From positions 1-27,419 of IMG/VR virus record IMGVR_UViG_3300021091_000342: DNA of 27,419 bases; one strand, given 5' to 3'. How positions within the stretch are numbered: position 1 is the first letter of the stretch; every line of letters begins with the position of its first letter. The position numbers and the translations under genes were made by a program. The notes beneath the pieces were generated by a model. That model did no database searches, was not told where the DNA came from, and was given only the letters and a program-made list of their open reading frames with translations. Of the stretch, positions 17,369-24,449 are shown piece by piece. Source of the DNA: a virus.

Positions 17369-17380
17369 CTTGTGTAGACC

Positions 17381-17671
17381 TTACTTAACTGATTTTTTTG
17401 CTGGTGCTTTTTTAGCGGCAGATGAAAGTTTCTTCTCCGCTTCTTTTGCTACGGCTGTTGCTACGCGACCAAATGCTGGGTCTTTTTTATTTGCCCAACG
17501 AAGTGCTGTTGGAATTATTGAACCCCACAATGCGTTTGCTACAAGTAGCCACTCTCCTGAACCAAAATCAAGTGGACTTGAAATTCCGCTTGTTTGGGTA
17601 ACAATCATCACTGCTGCAATTACTTGGCCTAGCAAGTTGCGAGCATACGATTCAATTGCTGATTTGTTCAT
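17381..17671 (-). CDS. Putative holin
   Basis: 96 aa, AGGAG 6 nt before the ATG. Two hydrophobic segments are visible (about 9-28, ARNLLGQVIAAVMIVTQTSG; and about 42-58, LLVANALWGSIIPTALRW), followed by a charged Lys/Ala tail ending KKAPAKKSVK. Two TM helices and a basic cytoplasmic tail are the usual holin design, making pores that release the endolysin. It is 4.3 kb from the endolysin gene, with another set of small membrane genes nearer to it, so which of them is the holin is not settled. Confidence 0.65.
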   Translation of the reverse strand: MNKSAIESYARNLLGQVIAAVMIVTQTSGISSPLDFGSGEWLLVANALWGSIIPTALRWANKKDPAFGRVATAVAKEAEKKLSSAAKKAPAKKSVK

Positions 17672-17711
17672 TTATATCTCCTAAATGTGTCAGTTAGACA
17701 CAGATGAAAGT

Positions 17712-17879
17712 CTAATCCTCTTCTTTATTTCTCAATGGGTAAGTAATTCCCCAAAGAACAATTGTTCCCAAAGTTGCCCAGCCAACAACGGTCTTTGCAG
17801 ACCCATCAAGCACAACCCAGGCAATAAACATTCCTAGAAGTGTCCAGGACTGTTCAAGAAAGTCTTTCAGTATTTTCAA
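17712..17879 (-). CDS. 55-aa two-TM membrane protein (holin-like)
   Basis: A short frame starting TTG 17879 and ending TAG 17712. The start overlaps the previous stop as TTGA, and AGGAG lies 9 nt upstream. The product begins [20 protein letters not shown] (first residue Met in practice) and has two hydrophobic helices (about 11-24 and 31-47) separated by a short turn with GSAKT, ending with the charged tail RNKEED. Size and layout fit a class II-like holin. It sits between the PA14 gene and the other holin candidate. Confidence 0.75.
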   Translation of the reverse strand: MKILKDFLEQSWTLLGMFIAWVVLDGSAKTVVGWATLGTIVLWGITYPLRNKEED

Positions 17880-20584
17880 GGTTTGCGTCTCCTAACGCCC
17901 TTCAACTCGCCAGTGGGCCCACCGCCACCAGAACTTCCTCCACCTGAAGGTGCAGATAGAGCACTACCACCAGTTGCTAGTCCGACTGCGTTTAGTGCTG
18001 CACCTGTAGCAACGACAGTGGCAACAACCATTTTGGTTGCCTCTTCACGTTCTTCTGGTGACATATCTGCGCCAATGCTTCCAAGTGCAAGAAGAACTTG
18101 ACCTGGGTCTTCAAATATTGCGCCTAATAGTTCTGCGGGGTTTTGTAACACCTCTAATGCTGCAGCAACTTCTGCAGTAATTATGACAGCATTTCCATTT
18201 TCGTCAGTGCGAACATCTACTGGCGTAGCAGGTGGCAAGTCTTCGTATGTAATTCCTGCTTCTTTAATTGCTTCTGAAGACAACGCTTCGCCTGGTGCTA
18301 AAGAAGATACAAGTGCCTCAACCACAGCAGCCTTTTCTTCAGCCGTTAAATTTCCGTCAGCCAATGCTTCACTGATTACAGTTTCGGGTGTAGTCTCAGA
18401 GGATGATTCTTCGGACTGACTTTCTTGCACTGGGGCTTCTGTCTCTGGTTTTTCTGGTTCTACTGGTTGTTGTTCTTCCTCAGTGGAAGACTCTTCATCG
18501 GACGTTCCGTCGTCTTCTGTTGGGGTTGTCTCTGACGATTCCTCTTCTGTGGGTGTCGATGGTTCTTCTGTTTCAGGCTCAGTAGGTTCTGATGGTTGTT
18601 CTTCCTCTGTTTGACCTGAATCAGAAGGCTCTTCTTCATTATCAGAAGGTGACTCCTCAGGTTGCTCAGGCTGCTCAGGCTCTGGCTCTGTCTCAGGGTC
18701 GACAGAAGGTGGCTCTTCAGGATTTACTTCAGGTTCAGGCTCAGGAGTAGGTTCTGGTGAAGAAGGTTCTGGCGTTGGCTCTGGTTGTGGTGTTGGCTCT
18801 GGTTGCGGCTGTGGTTGTGGTTCGGGAGTTGGCTCAGGCGTTGGAGTCGTTGGAGTTTGAGGAGGAATAGGTGTCGGAGTTGGTTCTGGGTTTGGTGTTG
18901 GGTTTGGTGTTGGGGTTGGCTCTGGCTGTGGTTGTGGGGTTGGTTGTGGGGTTGGCTCTGGTGAGGGCGTGGGAGCAGGATTGGGCGGAACGACTTGGGA
19001 TTGCTGAACAGAAGCAATTACGGCAATGGCTGAAGAAACTGTGGAAGTAGCCTCAGCCGCTTTTTGAACTGCTGTGTTTGCTGCTGCATCTGCAGTTGCT
19101 AATGCGGTTGTTGCTGCTGCATCTGCTTGTGTTTTTTCTGTTTGAGCATTTGTTAAATTTGTTTGAGCAGTAGTTAACGTAGATTGGAGGGTATTTAGTG
19201 TTTGAGTTTCTGTTGTTAATGTGGTCTGAGATGTTGCAAGTGCTGTCTCTGCTGCTGTTTTCTCTCCCTCTTTAACTGCTAACACTGCGGTTTCTGTAGT
19301 AACTGTTGCTTCTGCTGCTTGTAATGTGGCTACTTGTTGTGGCGTAGCAGAACTTTGAGAAAACTCAGACCCTGGAATTATTTCCCACCCACTTCCTGTA
19401 TAACGCATTAAAGCAACGTGAGCACCACCGCCATTTTCGTAATACCAAAAAACAAACTCTTTTTTAGTGCCAGCAGTAGTTGCTACATCTGCGGTGGAGC
19501 CTCCTCCACCCTTGTCAACCCAATCGTTAATAACTAACTGACCATCTAGATATAAGCGAACACCATCATCTGCGGGGGCATGTAAGTATTGAGTACCTGT
19601 AGTCTGCGGAGTCCATTGACCAGAGTACTTAACAATTACATCCTCTGACCTATTAGAACCAGCAACGTTACCGAGTCCCCATTGTTCATTTATTCCATTG
19701 GTATCGGTTGTAGTGTGAATAGGAGATGCTCCTGCAGGGAGAACTGGAGAAGCGTTTTGCCCTAATACGTTGTACACCTCAACCTTTAGACCTGGTTGAG
19801 TAGCAGCGTCTACCACGGCTTGTGCTGCTGCTTCTGTAACTACTGCTTGAGTTACTACGGCTTGTTGAGTTGAAACAGCAACTGTTGCTACATTTACATC
19901 TTCTTGACGAGCAGCGACTACTGCTGTTGCTGATGCGACTACTGGAACCTGTGTGTCTACCGCACTTTGAGCAACAGCCACTACTTGAGTTTTGTCTGCA
20001 ACAACTGCTGTAGCAGTTTCTGCAATTGCTACCGCAACAGACGCTGAGTCAGATGCAGCCACTGCTGCAACAATGGCAGTCTGTGCTTCTTCAATTCTTG
20101 CTTGAGCAGTTGCTACCGCTGCTACAACCGTTGTATCGGAAGATACTGGAGTTGGAAGATTAGTTGTGGCAGTATTTAGGTCTTGTTGGGCTTGTGTAGT
20201 TGTTACATTTGCAGACTCAATTTTATTTTCAACGGAGGTGACTGATGGACTTTCAGACGTGGCAGGAGTGGGCGTGGACTGCGTTGTGCTTGGGGACGGG
20301 GATTGTTCTGGGGACGGTGTGGACACGGGAGCCGTTGAAGTCGAAGGTGAAGGCTCTGCAGTCACTGTTGGCTCAGGAGCGGGTGAAGAACTTGGACTTG
20401 GTTCAGGAGTTGAAGTTTGCGAAGGCGAAGGTGTTGGCTCAGGACTCTGACTTGGAGCGGATGAGGTCGAAGTGGTTGTGGAGGGAGTAACTTCCTCTGC
20501 ATACGTCGTCTCTGTTCGCATAATCGTGTAAACGAAAGCAAGTAAGAGAACAGCAAAAAATTGTTTAATTGCTTTCGGTAGCAA
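17876..20584 (-). CDS. Secreted PA14-domain surface protein with anchoring C-tail
   Basis: 902 aa, TTG start at 20584 with GAGGTG about 7 nt upstream. A Sec signal is clear ([19 protein letters not shown], cleavage near TYA|EE). Order: Pro/Ser/Thr linker 30-115; Ala/Thr helical coil 115-263; PA14 domain about 264-410 ([34 protein letters not shown]-like turn, [20 protein letters not shown]); second coil 410-528; long Pro-rich then acidic linker 530-735; a globular C-terminal section; a hydrophobic stretch about 848-872; a Gly-rich hinge; and a basic tail GVRRRKP. PA14 folds bind carbohydrates. Arrangement suggests a cell-surface or virion protein held by its C-terminus. It is coupled to the 55-aa membrane gene. 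Confidence 0.85.
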   Translation of the reverse strand: MLPKAIKQFFAVLLLAFVYTIMRTETTYAEEVTPSTTTSTSSAPSQSPEPTPSPSQTSTPEPSPSSSPAPEPTVTAEPSPSTSTAPVSTPSPEQSPSPSTTQSTPTPATSESPSVTSVENKIESANVTTTQAQQDLNTATTNLPTPVSSDTTVVAAVATAQARIEEAQTAIVAAVAASDSASVAVAIAETATAVVADKTQVVAVAQSAVDTQVPVVASATAVVAARQEDVNVATVAVSTQQAVVTQAVVTEAAAQAVVDAATQPGLKVEVYNVLGQNASPVLPAGASPIHTTTDTNGINEQWGLGNVAGSNRSEDVIVKYSGQWTPQTTGTQYLHAPADDGVRLYLDGQLVINDWVDKGGGGSTADVATTAGTKKEFVFWYYENGGGAHVALMRYTGSGWEIIPGSEFSQSSATPQQVATLQAAEATVTTETAVLAVKEGEKTAAETALATSQTTLTTETQTLNTLQSTLTTAQTNLTNAQTEKTQADAAATTALATADAAANTAVQKAAEATSTVSSAIAVIASVQQSQVVPPNPAPTPSPEPTPQPTPQPQPEPTPTPNPTPNPEPTPTPIPPQTPTTPTPEPTPEPQPQPQPEPTPQPEPTPEPSSPEPTPEPEPEVNPEEPPSVDPETEPEPEQPEQPEESPSDNEEEPSDSGQTEEEQPSEPTEPETEEPSTPTEEESSETTPTEDDGTSDEESSTEEEQQPVEPEKPETEAPVQESQSEESSSETTPETVISEALADGNLTAEEKAAVVEALVSSLAPGEALSSEAIKEAGITYEDLPPATPVDVRTDENGNAVIITAEVAAALEVLQNPAELLGAIFEDPGQVLLALGSIGADMSPEEREEATKMVVATVVATGAALNAVGLATGGSALSAPSGGGSSGGGGPTGELKGVRRRKP

Positions 20585-20601
20585 TTAGAGACACCTCGTG
20601 G

Positions 20602-20766
20602 TCAGTTTTTTTGAGGAACCCAGTTACGATTAATAATCATTGGGAAAGATTTTCCACTGTTAATGGATTCCCCACGTACACCTTTGCCAGGACTTGACCA
20701 CGAGATAATAGACGGCTTTTCGACCGATTTCATTTGAACGCTTGATAGGTTGGCGTTCGGATTCAT
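20602..20766 (-). CDS. 54-aa hypothetical protein
   Basis: A short frame, ATG 20766 to TGA 20602, 54 aa: MNPNANLSSVQMKSVEKPSI, then ISWSSPGKGVRGESINSGKS, ending FPMIINRNWVPQKN. It fills most of the gap between the lipoprotein and the PA14 gene and starts 20 nt past the lipoprotein stop. There is no ribosome site; instead an AATAAT box ends 6 nt before the ATG. The end is 17 nt before the PA14 start. The family is not recognised; a real but unstudied small protein is likely. Confidence 0.6.
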   Translation of the reverse strand: MNPNANLSSVQMKSVEKPSIISWSSPGKGVRGESINSGKSFPMIINRNWVPQKN

Positions 20767-20772
20767 GTCGTA

Positions 20773-20778
20773 ATTATT
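20773..20778 (-). promoter_or_regulatory. Possible leaderless -10 box for the 54-aa gene
   Basis: AATAAT matches TATAAT at 5 of 6 bases and leaves 6 nt to the ATG. There is no clear -35. It overlaps the short gap after the lipoprotein gene, so chance is possible. Confidence 0.3.
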
Positions 20779-20786
20779 ACAACACT

Positions 20787-21083
20787 TTACGTATTTGGTG
20801 TGCTAAGTGGCGTTGGTTCTATATTTAAGTTTGGGGCAACATCATCTGCACCCCAAGGTTTTGGTAAATCTTGTTTTGCATTTGGGTCAACATTTGCAAG
20901 TGGATTACTTGGTATTGGCATTGGATTAGGAACTGAGTTTTTCCAATCAGGAGTATTAACAGTCATGTTTGGAATCTCCACGTAGTTATCGTGGATGTCA
21001 TTAGTAACAGGTGCATTGACTGAGCAAGCACTGAGTAAAACGGTTATAAGTGGTAGTCCCACTAACATTCGGGTGTTAGTCAT
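20787..21083 (-). CDS. Small secreted lipoprotein
   Basis: 98 aa. The signal MTNTRMLVGLPLITVLLSAC carries a lipobox (LLSAC, Cys20), so the mature protein should be lipid-anchored on the outer face of the cell membrane. The rest is Pro- and Asn-rich with no clear fold (VEIPNMTVNTPDWKNSVPNP). Phage lipoproteins sometimes block superinfection; that is only a possibility here. It has its own promoter (TATAAT, next entry) rather than a ribosome site. It heads the group with the 54-aa and PA14 genes. Confidence 0.75.
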   Translation of the reverse strand: MTNTRMLVGLPLITVLLSACSVNAPVTNDIHDNYVEIPNMTVNTPDWKNSVPNPMPIPSNPLANVDPNAKQDLPKPWGADDVAPNLNIEPTPLSTPNT

Positions 21084-21091
21084 AATGCTAG

Positions 21092-21122
21092 ATTATAAAC
21101 CCACTGTTATCAGATAGGTCAA
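21092..21122 (-). promoter_or_regulatory. Promoter upstream of the lipoprotein gene
   Basis: On the minus strand TTGACC (21117-21122) and a perfect TATAAT (21092-21097) are separated by 19 nt, slightly long. The -10 ends 8 nt before the ATG at 21083, so the mRNA would begin at or almost at the start codon. No ribosome site is present, in keeping with that. Confidence 0.6.
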
Positions 21123-21193
21123 GTCGACACGAACAAATGTTTGATATGTCTAAAGTTAGGGTATAGACTTCTTTTGCTTCTTCTAAAGAAGTT

Positions 21194-21248
21194 TAAGACC
21201 TTAGGCTGTCGGTACAAATGTACCTTTCGGGGACGGCCTAAGGTCTTA
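21194..21248 (-). other. Long branched hairpin in the 166-bp gap
   Basis: TAAGACCTTAGGC (21194-21206) pairs perfectly with GCCTAAGGTCTTA (21236-21248), a 13-bp stem. Inside are GTC/GAC pairs and a GGTAC-AAAT-GTACC hairpin. It begins 1 nt after the stop of the 85-aa gene. The minus-strand exit reads AACTTCTTTAG, only weakly U-rich. It may end the lysis transcript or be a stable RNA element. No gene was found in 21084-21249. Confidence 0.65.
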
Positions 21249-21249
21249 T

Positions 21250-21507
21250 TTAATCAGATGCCATTCCTCCAACAGCACTTACCCCATGACCATCGGCTGC
21301 TGAGGCTGTTTCCCCTGAATCTTGGTTTACTGCTTGTGGTTGAGATGCGGTCATGTATCCGCCGTAACCACTTTGTGCAGAAACGTATGTTGGGTACATC
21401 CCCCACCAATACCCGTTACCAACAAAGCCTTTATTTGGATTTACCAGACCCTTTTTACGAATCTCTTCTTCCGTTGTAGCAAACTGACTATTACTTAAGT
21501 TTCTCAT
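21250..21507 (-). CDS. Hypothetical 85-aa protein
   Basis: 85 aa, overlapping the previous stop as ATGA. The first part reads TTEEEIRKKGLVNPNKGFVG, then a Tyr/Gly/Trp-rich stretch (NGYWWGMYPTYVSAQSGYGG) and a polar Ser/Ala/Gly end. No signal or membrane segment. The aromatic middle section recalls small virion-associated proteins, but I recognise no family. It is the last gene of the lysis group before the long hairpin. Confidence 0.65.
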   Translation of the reverse strand: MRNLSNSQFATTEEEIRKKGLVNPNKGFVGNGYWWGMYPTYVSAQSGYGGYMTASQPQAVNQDSGETASAADGHGVSAVGGMASD

Positions 21508-21686
21508 GTAGTTACCAATGATGGATGAATAACAAACTCAGGGTCTTCAACACTTAGTGAGACTTCTTTAATTTTAATCGCGTATTTCTTAGCGTGGTGT
21601 CCACAGAAGAAGAGTTCTCCATTCAGCATTACGGCCCGTACCTTTGCCACAGCAGAACAACGGTCACAACGGTCGTTAACGTTCAT
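21504..21686 (-). CDS. DUF7455-like small zinc protein
   Basis: 60 aa. The text DRCDRCSAVAKVRAVMLNGE, then LFFCGHHAKKY, has C..C plus C.HH, a likely zinc site, and closely follows the small actinobacterial family I recall as DUF7455 (CDRCGA.A.VR...GEL.FC.HHA). Such proteins are found in actinobacterial genomes and their phages, supporting an actinobacterial host. Function unknown. The start follows the HNH-like gene by 6 nt, and the end overlaps the next gene by 4 nt. Confidence 0.8.
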   Translation of the reverse strand: MNVNDRCDRCSAVAKVRAVMLNGELFFCGHHAKKYAIKIKEVSLSVEDPEFVIHPSLVTT

Positions 21687-21692
21687 GGCTAT

Positions 21693-21968
21693 CTACCTGT
21701 TCTTGTTTCCTTTACCAATGTTCTTCTTGGCTGACATTACCTTAAGGTTAGACGAAGACTCATTACTTTTGTTGTTATCCTTATGGTCAACGTGTTCTTT
21801 CTTAGATAAATTCCTGCCTAATGACTTTTCTTTTTTGTGGCGGGCTGAATTAGTGCTAGTGGTTTTTTGAGACTTAGGGTCATACTCAACCATAATCTTG
21901 CGACCACCATTTTGCTTTGAGCCTTTGTAAGGTCCGTAAACCTTTTTCTTTTTGCTAGGCAGAGTCAT
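21693..21968 (-). CDS. Short HNH-endonuclease-like protein
   Basis: 91 aa, very basic. Residues 55-78 (SKKEHVDHKDNNKSNESSSN, then LKVM) show an HNH-type beta-beta-alpha motif: His-Val-Asp-His, Asp-Asn-Asn, Asn, then NLKVM. Only this module and a Lys-rich tail are present, shorter than many phage HNH enzymes. The start is 2 nt past the endolysin stop, so it may be read by coupled translation. HNH proteins in phages are often homing or packaging nucleases; here activity is uncertain. Confidence 0.75.
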   Translation of the reverse strand: MTLPSKKKKVYGPYKGSKQNGGRKIMVEYDPKSQKTTSTNSARHKKEKSLGRNLSKKEHVDHKDNNKSNESSSNLKVMSAKKNIGKGNKNR

Positions 21969-21970
21969 AA

Positions 21971-22579
21971 TTACTTAGTAACTGTGTAACCGTGTGAGCG
22001 TAATAGATTTATGGCTGCTTCAATGTCAGCAGATGGGCCTGTTGCTGCTGGTGCTTCTGCTGCTGCTTTACCTGCACCCTTAAACTTTGGTCTACCAAAA
22101 CCAACAATAGAGATTTGAACTCCTGCTTTGTTCTTTTTGTAAGCACGAAGTTTCTTACAAGCCTCTCCACCATTACGTTGAGAGCCTCTCTTTCCATCTC
22201 CAGTAGTGTTGCCTTCAATACACCAAACAGTTCCGTCTTCATTGTCTTTGATAACAATGCCTACGTGAGAAATCCTATCGACACCGTCTGCGGGAAAATC
22301 AAAATAGGCAATATCTCCTGGTTCTGGGTCTGCAAGGTCGCCATCAATCCAAGCACCTTTTTTCTTAAAGGCTGCTGCACCACCAGGTGTGTAAACAGTG
22401 TTAGGTACTTTTACTCCTGCTTCATTTGCACACCACATAACAAAGGAGCCACACCAAGGCTGGAAGTTAGCCTTGGTGAAAGCACCATACTTTGTTTCGT
22501 TGTCTTTTGGACCTTCAATATAACCAACTTCGGCTTTAGCAACCTCAATAAGACGTGCTGCTGTTCCTTGCTCTGCCAT
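21971..22579 (-). CDS. CHAP-domain endolysin
   Basis: 202 aa, without a signal peptide, so it would need a holin to reach the wall. The CHAP Cys is C43 in NFQPWCGSFVMWCANEAG, the His is H105 in DRISHVGIVI, and an acidic or Asn third residue lies in VWCIEGNT (about 122-124). The first 30 residues (LIEVAKAEVGYIEGPKDNE) are typical of CHAP peptidases that cut peptide bonds in peptidoglycan. After an Ala-rich linker a short tail (DIEAAINLLRSHGYTVTK) could be a small wall-binding element. AAGGAG lies a few nt upstream, inside the 54-aa membrane gene's end. Confidence 0.92.
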   Translation of the reverse strand: MAEQGTAARLIEVAKAEVGYIEGPKDNETKYGAFTKANFQPWCGSFVMWCANEAGVKVPNTVYTPGGAAAFKKKGAWIDGDLADPEPGDIAYFDFPADGVDRISHVGIVIKDNEDGTVWCIEGNTTGDGKRGSQRNGGEACKKLRAYKKNKAGVQISIVGFGRPKFKGAGKAAAEAPAATGPSADIEAAINLLRSHGYTVTK

Positions 22580-22743
22580 TACTTTTTCTCCTTCTTACAA
22601 AAACACTCAACCTTGTTACTTAACTTATTGTGCTGCCAAGCCATGTATAAATTCCATCCAAACATAACAACCATTAAAAACCACATAATCTCCATTTCAG
22701 TAATTGAAGACCCTGCTGTTATTACAGGATGGTCATGGTTCAC
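22579..22743 (-). CDS. 54-aa one-TM membrane protein next to the endolysin
   Basis: A short frame, GTG 22743 to TAA 22579. It overlaps its upstream gene as GTGA and the endolysin start as TAATG, so all three are probably coupled. The product begins VNHDHPVITAGSSITEMEIM (first residue Met in practice), then one hydrophobic helix (about 19-36, WFLMVVMFGWNLYMAW) and a Lys-rich tail with CFC. It is a candidate for a pinholin or holin regulator. No other identity is apparent. Confidence 0.75.
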   Translation of the reverse strand: MNHDHPVITAGSSITEMEIMWFLMVVMFGWNLYMAWQHNKLSNKVECFCKKEKK

Positions 22744-23150
22744 TCTTTATCCCAATCTAGGTCTACTGGTTGTTCTGCTGGCATAGCACCTTCTGGCTTT
22801 GCCTCAAGACGTGCACGGGTTGCATCAATCTCTGCTTCAAGTTTCTTATCTGCCAATGTGTTTTTGGCATCCATCTCTTTGTTGGCTAGTTGTGCTGACA
22901 TGATGTCTTTAGCACCAGACTGACCAATCAAGAGACCTGCAAGAGTTCCCGTAATAAATGTTGCAACGCTGCCTAATACATTGAAGAACATCTTGTCATT
23001 CTCTGACTGTGCTCCGATTGGCTGCGATACGAAAAGAAGTCCGTAAAGAATTCCCAATGCTGTGAATAGGAGAATCGCTCCTAATGTGATGCCCAAGATA
23101 AACTTTAAACGAGCATCTAAGTCTGCTGGTGACAATCTGTCTTTAGCCAT
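22740..23150 (-). CDS. Two-TM membrane protein with coiled-coil tail (holin candidate)
   Basis: 136 aa. Hydrophobic segments at about 17-41 (FILGITLGAILLFTALGILY) and 57-77 (VLGSVATFITGTLAGLLIGQ) precede a charged coiled tail at about 83-115 (SAQLANKEMDAKNTLADKKL). This position, just before the endolysin, is the usual site of a holin. Its size is larger than most two-TM holins because of the tail. It overlaps the lipoprotein gene by 8 nt and the 54-aa gene by 4 nt. Confidence 0.75.
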   Translation of the reverse strand: MAKDRLSPADLDARLKFILGITLGAILLFTALGILYGLLFVSQPIGAQSENDKMFFNVLGSVATFITGTLAGLLIGQSGAKDIMSAQLANKEMDAKNTLADKKLEAEIDATRARLEAKPEGAMPAEQPVDLDWDKE

Positions 23151-23388
23151 TTGGTTGACCGCTTTCTGTGGTTACTGTGTTTTCATCTGTTGTTAGGTTC
23201 TTCAGTATATCTGAAGTACATGTAAGGCTTGCTTCACAAATAGGAGGATTGCACTCTGCGTTTTTCCAATTTGCTGGGTCTTGGCATGGATAACGATAAC
23301 GCTCTAGGTTTTCGCATCCTGTAAGTGAAAACAAGAGGACACTAGCCATGCCAGCAACTAATAACTTCTTAACGTTTTTCACTTTCAA
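23143..23388 (-). CDS. Cys-rich small lipoprotein
   Basis: 81 aa, TTG start at 23388 (AGGAG 4 nt upstream); a GTG two codons later, with better spacing, is an alternative. The signal KKLLVAGMASVLLFSLTGC has a lipobox (LTGC). The mature part has five further cysteines (YPCQD, AECNPPICEASLTCTSD), likely paired by disulfides outside the cell. It overlaps the 53-aa gene by 20 bp and the two-TM gene by 8 bp. A spanin-like part in a Gram-positive host is unlikely; exclusion of other phages or envelope disruption are possibilities. Confidence 0.75.
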   Translation of the reverse strand: MKVKNVKKLLVAGMASVLLFSLTGCENLERYRYPCQDPANWKNAECNPPICEASLTCTSDILKNLTTDENTVTTESGQPNG

Positions 23389-23530
23389 ATGACTCCTTAA
23401 TTGCTAATCGTTGTGCTGTACTTTTATCTCTCATTCGATTTGTGCGACGGTCATTAAATACTGCGATTTTTTGATTCAGTTTGTAATTGCCTGGAGCACC
23501 CTTGCCTAAGGACTTGTCTTTCTTAGGCAC
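23369..23530 (-). CDS. 53-aa basic hypothetical protein
   Basis: A short frame, GTG 23530 to TAA 23369: MPKKDKSLGKGAPGNYKLNQ (first codon GTG), then KIAVFNDRRTNRMRDKSTAQ, ending RLAIKESFESEKR. It overlaps the upstream stop by 8 nt and the lipoprotein start by 20 nt. The ribosome site is poor, so coupling is likely. The text is basic and helical. Family not recognised. It accounts for the otherwise empty 23389-23522 gap. Confidence 0.6.
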   Translation of the reverse strand: MPKKDKSLGKGAPGNYKLNQKIAVFNDRRTNRMRDKSTAQRLAIKESFESEKR

Positions 23531-23873
23531 TTGGCTTTGGTCCAGGTGCTTTGGTTACTGGACGACCAGATGCTTGTGCTCCTCTTCGTGTGTAGTTTTG
23601 ATGCTTGGATGTGGTGGAAGAATATTTAACGTCTGGAATTACCCATCCGTGTTCTGCACTGTGTACTCCAATTGGTGTGCCGTAAGAATGAACAACGTAA
23701 TCAATGTCTTTTAAAGGTTGAATAGTTGCACGAGCAGCCTCTGGCATACGACCAAAGATTAAATGGTCGCCAGGGCCTGTGTGTCCACGTGCATGAATCG
23801 CACCGTGGCTAACAAAAGCCTCACGTCGTGAGATTTTTTCAATTGCTTCTCTGGAGTTAACTCTTTTAGGCAT
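23523..23873 (-). CDS. Conserved actinophage-type hypothetical protein
   Basis: ATG at 23873 is chosen over TTG at 23879 because a TACTAT box ends 6 nt before it; the product is 116 aa. The central and C-terminal part (DIDYVVHSYGTPIGVHSAEH, GWVIPDVKYSSTTSKHQNYT) has the pattern YSY.TPI.......W..P...YS.TTS.HQ, which I recognise from uncharacterised proteins in actinobacteria and their phages. Two His-rich places (SHGAIHARGH) are also visible. No enzyme class can be given. It follows the Ntn hydrolase gene by 18 nt. Confidence 0.7.
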   Translation of the reverse strand: MPKRVNSREAIEKISRREAFVSHGAIHARGHTGPGDHLIFGRMPEAARATIQPLKDIDYVVHSYGTPIGVHSAEHGWVIPDVKYSSTTSKHQNYTRRGAQASGRPVTKAPGPKPSA

Positions 23874-23879
23874 GGTCAA

Positions 23880-23885
23880 ATAGTA
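23880..23885 (-). promoter_or_regulatory. Leaderless -10 box before the 116-aa gene
   Basis: TACTAT on the minus strand leaves 6 nt to the ATG at 23873, putting the start codon at about +1. No ribosome site is present. No clear -35. Confidence 0.45.
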
Positions 23886-23891
23886 AAGTAC

Positions 23892-24437
23892 TTATTCGTA
23901 CTTGTACTGCTCTTTCTTAGTAAAAGGTGCAGAAGTCCAAGCATCTTGAGACTCGGCTATCTTCATAGCCTTCAGAGGGGCTGCACCAGCCAAAATAGCC
24001 CCTACAGCATACTTTGCACCGTTTCCTACTCCATAAATGCCATCGGCTCTTATACCGACCGACAGGTCGTCTTCAATGGCAAATAGAGTTCCACCAACAG
24101 CAACTAAAAACTGAAAACGGTATTCGCCATCAATGCCCTCTTCTTTAAAGTCAAATCCGTTATTAATTAAACATTGGCGAAGAGAAGGCACTACTTTTGC
24201 AATCATGAAGTGATAGAGGTCTTTGATGTCTTTTTCGGTAGGTGCTGGTGGATTCCAGATGTGTTGTGCTACATCGCAAGGGAAGGCTTCTCCTGCTCCA
24301 GCAATTAAAAAATCCCCACGTCTTGAAATTTTAGACATGTGGGGATGATGGAACTTACGTCCTTGACCATCTGTTGTTTGATTATCGCAATAGATAACGC
24401 ATTTATCTTTCTGCTGGATTCCAATAATCGTCGTCAC
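23892..24437 (-). CDS. Proteasome beta/HslV-like Ntn hydrolase
   Basis: 181 aa, GTG start with GAGG 7 nt upstream. The product begins MTTIIGIQQKDKCVIYCDNQ; removal of Met exposes Thr1, the nucleophile in this family. In Thr1 numbering D17 is present (YCDNQ), and K35 in MSKISRRGDFLIAGAGEA matches the usual K33. A C-terminal GVGNGAKYAVGAILAGAAPL fits the GSG..YA motif. The length is right for HslV or Anbu. No HslU-type ATPase or other partner is in the window. In the phage it could cut proteins in the host or in the assembling virion; which is unknown. Confidence 0.8.
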   Translation of the reverse strand: MTTIIGIQQKDKCVIYCDNQTTDGQGRKFHHPHMSKISRRGDFLIAGAGEAFPCDVAQHIWNPPAPTEKDIKDLYHFMIAKVVPSLRQCLINNGFDFKEEGIDGEYRFQFLVAVGGTLFAIEDDLSVGIRADGIYGVGNGAKYAVGAILAGAAPLKAMKIAESQDAWTSAPFTKKEQYKYE

Positions 24438-24449
24438 AGTAGGTCCTCA

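Noticed and set aside
18724-19017. 97-codon minus-strand frame inside the Pro-rich linker of the PA14 gene
   Set aside because: A shadow of the Pro/Thr/Glu repeat codons, with Gln/Asn/His repeats and no ribosome site.
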